From Leuctra nigra (lineage: Eukaryota; Arthropoda; Insecta; Plecoptera; Leuctridae), in the NCBI GenBank assembly GCA_934045905.1, contig OW203768.1, positions 33,013,060-33,077,059 on the forward strand: a stretch of DNA of 64,000 nucleotides, written 5' to 3'. This document shows positions 60,601-64,000 of this stretch, one piece after another; positions within the stretch are counted from its first letter, which is position 1; every line of letters starts with the position of its first letter. Made by a program: the position numbers and the translations under genes. The notes under the pieces are model-generated. The model saw only the letters and a program-made list of their open reading frames with translations, had not been told where the DNA came from and did no database searches.

Positions 60601-63096
60601 AACTCCATTTCAATTATTTAAATATACATTATCTTCATGTAACATCAATTGAAAGAAAATTGAAAAAGAAGGCAATGACATTTCATTAATCAAATTAAAC
60701 AGCTGAGCAAAGACAATGACATTTCATAATAGCTGATCAGCTCAGCAAGATCGACGTCATGATTGTGAGTGACGTTTTACCACCCTTACTCCTTGGCTGA
60801 AAAATAACTCCATTTACGAACTTAACTGCAATTCAATTCTCGCTGCCAGGCAGCTGCTGGGATGTGCCAGGCAGCTCCCAGAGATGTGCCAGGCAGCTGC
60901 TGGGATGTGCCAGGCAGCTCCCAGAGATGTGCCAGGCACCTGCTGGGATGTGCCAGGCACCTGCTGGGATGTGCCAGGCAGCTCCCAGAGATTTGCCAGG
61001 CACCTGCTGGGATGTGCCAGGCAGCTCCCATGGACATGTGCCAGGCAGCTCCCAGACATGTGCCAGGCAGCTACCTTGGGAGGTGCCTGGCATCCCGTTG
61101 TCCAGTCATAGTTACATGCCTGGCACCTCCCTGGCATGTAACTGGCAAATCTCATGGGAGCTGCCTGGCATGTAACAGTGTTTGCTGGGATCAGTTGGAC
61201 AAGAACTCATTTGTAAATGAATTATTGTCTCATTGGATAATACCTCTGTTCAATTAGTTGTGCAAAACTTGGGAAAATTTTGAGAATTCAACCTCATAAT
61301 GGAGCAAATCTGTGCATTTTTGGATCTTTTTATCAACATTTTTGTATATGTGGGGGTGATATCTGGGGGTGTCAAGATGAAAAGTGGGGGGGTCATTGAC
61401 CCCCACTCCCCCCCCCCCCTTCCTACGCGCCTGCTCCTACAATTGACGTAATGTTGGTATAAAGTAAGACAAAATGTTACATTCTTTTTTGTAACAACTC
61501 TTTAATTGTGACCAGACTTATTGAAATTCCATATTCAACATCTTTCTTACCCTTAAGGGCCGAATTTTGTATACCTCTTGCTAAAGTTAGCTTCCGGATA
61601 AAGTTCTTGATAGCGTTAGCAAACGTCTTTCAACTTCTTTTAGCTAGAGGATGAAATCAATGTAAAATTAGGTGCTTGCTAACTTTATCCGTTAGCTAGC
61701 TATCAAGAACTTTAGCAAGAGGTACAAAGACCGGCCCTAAGTAGGCCTTTATTTGCAGTTACGTAGTAGTGGTGCAAAACGTAACCTGGTGAGTTCAACA
61801 TGGCTTCGTACGCACTCCTTCAACAGCCTTTCCATTTCGAGGTCAACTTCTTTCAGGTTAAGACCTTCACAACTCAATCCCGAAGTTCCCTGGAGATATT
61901 TCTTTGTCTGAGGTAAAAGTGAACAAGAAATCTCGCTCCATTTCCTTGCCCCTCTGTTTCCGTCGCTTGTGATGTTTTGTACTCTTGCGTTCAATCTCAT
62001 CACAGCAATCTCCTTGATATTGATCATCGAGTGACGAAGTATTTTGAATTGACTGATGATCTGCATTAGCATTGTGAATATAAAACAATCGACATAAGCT
62101 ATAAATGAATTGATCATTGTGGACATAATTGCTTGCCAAATTAGAGTTAACTCAAAATTTGGTGAAGTCGTTTCGTCGTAAGGGTACCAACTGCTGAAAG
62201 AGACATTAGAAATATTCTAGGTTACTGCATTTTAATTTTATGATGAATTTTATAATGATCTCTTCGAAAACAAGGGAAGACATCAAAGTTCCATTTCTTA
62301 GTTTGGAGATTAATTAATAAAAACTTCGTTGGACTTTCACAAACTGTTTTATTTATTCATAAATGAATAAGTCCAACGAAGTTTTTATTAAGGGAAGATA
62401 TTTCCATTTTTGTATAAGTAATTATTTTTGATCATATATTATTTTAAAATGAGTCGCTTTATTTCTCAGGGTGAAAAATGTCTCCCTTAGCTATATGTAT
62501 CAGATTGCCTTATCAGATTGCATCTGAAGAAATATTCGCCTCTATCGACAATCTTCTTTCTTCCTCTTTCTTCCACTACCTTACCTTTCCTCTTATCCAC
62601 TTTATGAATTTAAGTGAATAATATAGGATTAGAATTTTATAATCTAAGAAACTGATTGCAACTTACTTCCTCAAAAGCTTTCTCTGTAACCAACACCCAG
62701 ATAACTGGGATACGATGTAATAAACGGTAAAGATATGAGAGAAAAAGATATACATTTTCACAATCATTTTACTGTCTCTTAGAGTCGTCGTCAATACAGT
62801 CTTCTCCCATTTCGCTCCTTGCATTCCCTTGTTGAACATTGCTTCGAGGTCGTCTACCAACTCCTGAAAGCCGGAACTCTTCCACATCAAGCAGCCGACT
62901 TTGACAAGCACCATTGAACACGCGAATACCATGACGATTGCTTCGAGCAGAAACAATATGTCTTGGTGGTAGTAAATTGTCATGAAGTGTTCCACGAGCA
63001 AACCATATGCACAACCGACAAGGAGAAGCCGAGGAATGACGTATCTTAGGATACGCAATATCAAGTATTCTTTCTCATTTCTTGAAGTCCAAATCC
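48582..63096 (-). CDS. Insect odorant receptor (7tm_6), six exons, first short exon not found
   Basis: Exons on the minus strand: 63096-62667, 62193-61786, 57653-57554, 57476-57372, 52926-52771, 48659-48582. All joins keep phase (2/1, 2/1, 0, 0, 0), with GT donors and AG acceptors, giving about 424 residues to TAG. Seen: a WYPYDETTSPNFELTLIWQ loop; a long acidic/basic intracellular stretch ending LLKECVRSHVELTRYIQRIE; LFLMCYLCDQIAEE; then SSLVRDAIFGCDWLEA with MMSRANQPVIVRVAGCVPM, the best conserved part of the family; and a last helix TYTYYMSLMTAI. Insect receptors of this type are about 400-450 residues, have seven membrane helices and work as ligand-gated channels with Orco in olfactory neurons. 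No stop or frameshift was seen, so it is probably functional. The initiator exon should lie above 63100. Confidence 0.88.
49286..51636 (-). mobile_element. Family A element, copy 5 (2351 bp)
   Basis: Reverse orientation: CTAG plus GTGGAGCG-GT-CGCTCCAC at the low end, modules at 49730-50330, hairpin arms at 50515-50740 and 51415-51636 ending TTTTTTCTGGG. Bounded by AT on both sides. Nearly identical to copies 2 and 4. Confidence 0.88.
51852..52060. mobile_element. Tc1/mariner-type MITE (209 bp)
   Basis: Arms of about 61 bp, CACTCCTGGACACTGAAATT at one end and the exact complement at the other, flanked by TA on both sides (51850-51851, 52061-52062). Confidence 0.88.
52287..52763 (-). mobile_element. 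Family C element in the last intron of the receptor gene
   Basis: On the minus strand it starts TGCGTTGTGAGCGAGCACC, within about 10 bases of the exon 5 donor, and ends AGAGTAAAAATGAGTCTCTC with GCTCAA. Both ends match the family. Confidence 0.6.
52771..52926 (-). CDS. Odorant receptor exon (TM7 start, most conserved block)
   Basis: 156 bases, phase 0 at both ends, acceptor GTTACAG/AGC, donor GGT/GTAAGT. Encodes SSLVRDAIFGCDWLEA through MAAQTFYG. A family C element begins within about 10 bases of the donor. Confidence 0.88.
53222..53880 (-). mobile_element. Family C element copy
   Basis: The low end TTGAGCGAGCGTAGCGAGCG is the family right end. It runs to an ACCTATACAGGGATAGATAAC block near 53850, whose reverse complement is at 56563-56590. 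The region 52930-53221 has a low-complexity Ser/Leu frame only; 53881-54351 shows nothing recognised. Confidence 0.6.
54352..56421. mobile_element. TIR element with CCCAAGTA(A/G)CACAA ends and GGCCA-rich tandem repeats (2070 bp)
   Basis: Left CCCAAGTAGCACAAAATC, right reverse complement CCCAAGTAACACAAGATTTT, flanked by TT on both sides. Subterminal DNA is filled with GCCACTAGTGGC/TGGCTAGCCATG palindromes. 55509-56294 is seven units of a 112-bp repeat. The middle (54740-55460) has a tRNA-like head (ATCAGGCGGCTAACGC near 54928) and a GTAAAACAGTAAC low-complexity tract at 55190-55330. No transposase. Confidence 0.75.
56560..56905 (-). repeat. Family C element, left-end part
   Basis: GTGCTCGCTCATCAACGCGTT at 56878-56900 is the family left end in reverse. 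The other side has the inverted partner of 53819-53866. The following 56905-57370 is GC-richer, with an open plus frame lacking any known motif. Confidence 0.5.
57372..57476 (-). CDS. Odorant receptor exon (TM6 region)
   Basis: 105 bases, phase 0 at both ends, acceptor GTTTCAG/GTT and donor GAGGAG/GTGAAT. Encodes ETSYLALLVGCLLELFLMCY and CDQIAEE. Confidence 0.85.
57554..57653 (-). CDS. Odorant receptor exon (TM5 region)
   Basis: 100 bases between acceptor TTTTAG/ATA and donor GTTTTG/GTATGA. Encodes IEKELQLVLMTQFVCNLIGI and onward. Too short to show as an ordinary open frame; recognised by homology and phase. Confidence 0.85.
57713..61433. mobile_element. hAT-type element, CAGGCGCGTAGGA family, with nested insertion (3721 bp)
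   Basis: Ends CAGGCGCGTAGGAACTTC and CCTTCCTACGCGCCTG. Perfect 8-bp target duplication ctcctaca (57705-57712, 61434-61441). The hAT part (57713-58470 and 61190-61433) has GGCCCCGCAGGGAATTTTTT subrepeats. The element at 58471-61189 is inserted in it. It lies in an intron of the receptor gene. Confidence 0.92.
58471..61189. mobile_element. TIR element with CCCAGCAAACA ends and palindromic subterminal repeats (2719 bp)
   Basis: Ends CCCAGCAAACA and TGTTTGCTGGG, flanked by AT on each side. The left 0.9 kb consists of alternating palindromes built from CATGGCGGGGACCTCCCAAA and TGCCAGGCATGTGCC. The right 0.35 kb is a 36-38-bp array of GGGATGTGCCAGGCAGCTCC units. The centre 59390-60450 is unique, with a SINE tail (minus, near 59535) and a tRNA-like head (CTTGGATAGCGCGTCTGCC near 60207). 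An inner inverted repeat joins 60458-60500 to 60803-60850. Confidence 0.8.
61555..61739. mobile_element. Small foldback MITE (185 bp)
   Basis: Ends TTAAGGGCCG and CGGCCCTAA. Arms share CCTCTTGCTAAAGTT and GCTAGCTAACGGATAAAGTT-type blocks. It lies in an intron of the receptor gene. Confidence 0.7.
61786..62193 (-). CDS. Odorant receptor exon (extracellular loop 2 to intracellular loop 2)
   Basis: Acceptor CTTTCAG/CAG (a shift of 3 bases to the second AG is possible, dropping one residue), donor ACCAG/GTTACG. It carries the WYPYD motif, one membrane helix (FIAYVDCFIFTMLMQIISQF) and the long cytoplasmic loop. Confidence 0.85.
62313..62391. repeat. Perfect 23-bp inverted repeat in a receptor intron
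   Basis: AATAAAAACTTCGTTGGACT and its exact complement are separated by about 33 bp, forming a strong hairpin. Probably a MITE remnant. Confidence 0.75.
62667..63096 (-). CDS. Odorant receptor exon (TM1-TM3 region)
   Basis: Acceptor TTATTTCAG/GG, donor GAGGAA/GTAAGT. It encodes GIWTSRNEKEYLILRILRYV, then two hydrophobic helices and LVDDLEAMFNKG, the loop typical after helix 2. It begins in phase after one base of a previous exon. The frame is open upstream for a few codons but has no ATG. Confidence 0.85.
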
Positions 63097-63423
63097 CTGA
63101 AATAAGTTTCCTATAAGGGTTCGTCAAAGGCCGGTTTATAATAAGATACTATCATCAAATGAGTCAGAGCTAGGAAGGTTTTGGCTAGGACACGTTTGGA
63201 CTTTCCAATATCTGGGAAACAATGGACATTCATTCACTGTGTGAAAGTAATGGCGTTTTCCACTGGCTGCACAGGGCTGCACTAGTTTTGCTCTCTGTTT
63301 GAAATTTGCATTGAATGTTGTATAGTGACGTCATTTCAGTGCAACCCTGGTGCAGCCCAGTGCAGCCAGTGGAAAAAACCATAAATTAACCGCAAGAATG
63401 AAGGCGTTAGAGGGCTAACGCCC

Positions 63424-64000
63424 CGATTTTTTATTGAGCGAGCGTCTCCTTTTGGCTCTTTTGGCACGGACCTCTGTTTTTTTTTTTTTTTTTTTTTTCT
63501 GTTACTGACGATATACAAGTCACAGTTTTTCTTTGATCAAGCTGAAAATTTGCACACATGTACTGACCATTTCCGGGCGTTGCAGACTCTAATTTTTTTG
63601 AAATCCCCTGATTGGTTCAAATTTAAAAAAAATTATCTTTCGATTGGTTGGTTTGATCAATTTGAAATTTAGCAAAGTCAATGCAAACAACATTGTACCC
63701 AATCATAATAAATTTCAGCCAAATCCTCCCATTGGTTCAAATTTGAAACCATTTTTCCTGTGATTTTTGACATTTAAACTAGAACCGATTGACCGACCAA
63801 CTAAAAACTTCGCATGGTCATTGGTACCAACATTTAAGGTATTTTTGCCAATTTTCAGTAAAATCTGTCGTTATTTTCAAAAGTTTTAGTAATTTTAGGG
63901 ACATTTTGCGTGTTGGCTGTCAAATTCACGGCGACTTCGAATCTTCAGTTCAAGGCAAGGTAGTTAGAGCAGAAAGTTTCAAACGAAATGAAACTAATAA
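63424..64000 (-). mobile_element. Family C element, running off the window
   Basis: The low end TTGAGCGAGCGTCTCCTTTT is the family right end, followed by a T-rich run (63477-63500) and the three Lys/Phe-rich blocks seen at 53222-53880. The stretch 63128-63420 has an inverted pair GGCTGCACAGGGCTGCACT / AGTGCAACCCTGGTGCAGCC and otherwise nothing recognised. Confidence 0.6.

Noticed and set aside
60814..61257. Frames rich in Cys-Gln-Ala near 61 kb
   Set aside because: Translations of the 36-38-bp GTGCCAGGCAGCTCC array.

Overview
The window is animal nuclear DNA, very probably from an insect. The clearest evidence is a six-exon odorant receptor gene of the insect 7tm_6 type on the minus strand. 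Supporting signs are AT-rich unique DNA, spliced exons with GT/AG borders, tRNA-derived SINEs, LINE fragments, hAT and Tc1/mariner-type MITEs and long microsatellites. The repeat-laden, hemipteran-like character suggests a planthopper-like bug, but that is inference. Nothing looks bacterial, and there is no CRISPR array and no operon.

Real genes are few. (1) 15846-16310 (-) is a complete single-exon gene for a small secreted cysteine-rich protein whose C-x3-C ... C-x-C layout matches the IL-17 cytokine fold. It has a TATA box about 135 bp upstream of the start codon, an NF-kB-like site farther up, and an 18-bp minisatellite 10 bp after its stop. (2) 48582-63096 (-) is an odorant receptor of about 424 visible residues. 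All six recognised exons join in phase. Only a short first exon with the initiator Met is missing, and the introns are packed with nested transposons. (3) 31254-33371 (-) is a DDE-type transposase-like gene with one in-frame TAA, inside a 4.06-kb DNA transposon (30324-34380) with inverted repeats of about 540 bp. (4) Weaker calls are a Rho-family GTPase exon ending inside the P-loop (25581-25698, +) and a possible first coding exon at 29897-30007 (+).

The rest is mostly mobile or tandem DNA. From left to right: LINE fragment (1-1010); family A element (1547-3373); hAT MITE (5143-5804); 41-bp satellite (6383-7120); TTG microsatellite; 0.66-kb foldback (8376-9033); 89/99-bp satellite (10042-10870); SINE; unique AT-rich DNA with the IL-17-like gene (11.5-19.5 kb); hAT element carrying a 5'-truncated LINE (19556-20737); family A copies (21543-23897, 23940-24950); 18-bp minisatellite, a 200-N gap and a 1.8-kb ATG microsatellite (26.8-29.3 kb); DDE transposon; foldback; a promoter-like RFX/E2F cluster near 37 kb; MITEs; a SINE whose segment beside the B box has expanded into 25 copies of a 40-bp unit and was then hit by a hAT element (40.4-42.5 kb); family A copy (43108-45459); GACA microsatellite; hAT MITE; then the odorant receptor locus with five or more nested elements.

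The most unusual system is 'family A', a 2.35-kb element present in three nearly identical copies plus two diverged ones. One end carries a long hairpin-forming inverted repeat. The other ends in a GTGGAGCG/CGCTCCAC hairpin running directly into CTAG, as in Helitron-like 3' ends. Its body is a tandem series of a composite module that reads as adjoining CRE (TGACGTCA), ETS (CTTCCGG) and YY1 (AAAATGGCGG) sites, so it could act as a mobile promoter or enhancer array.
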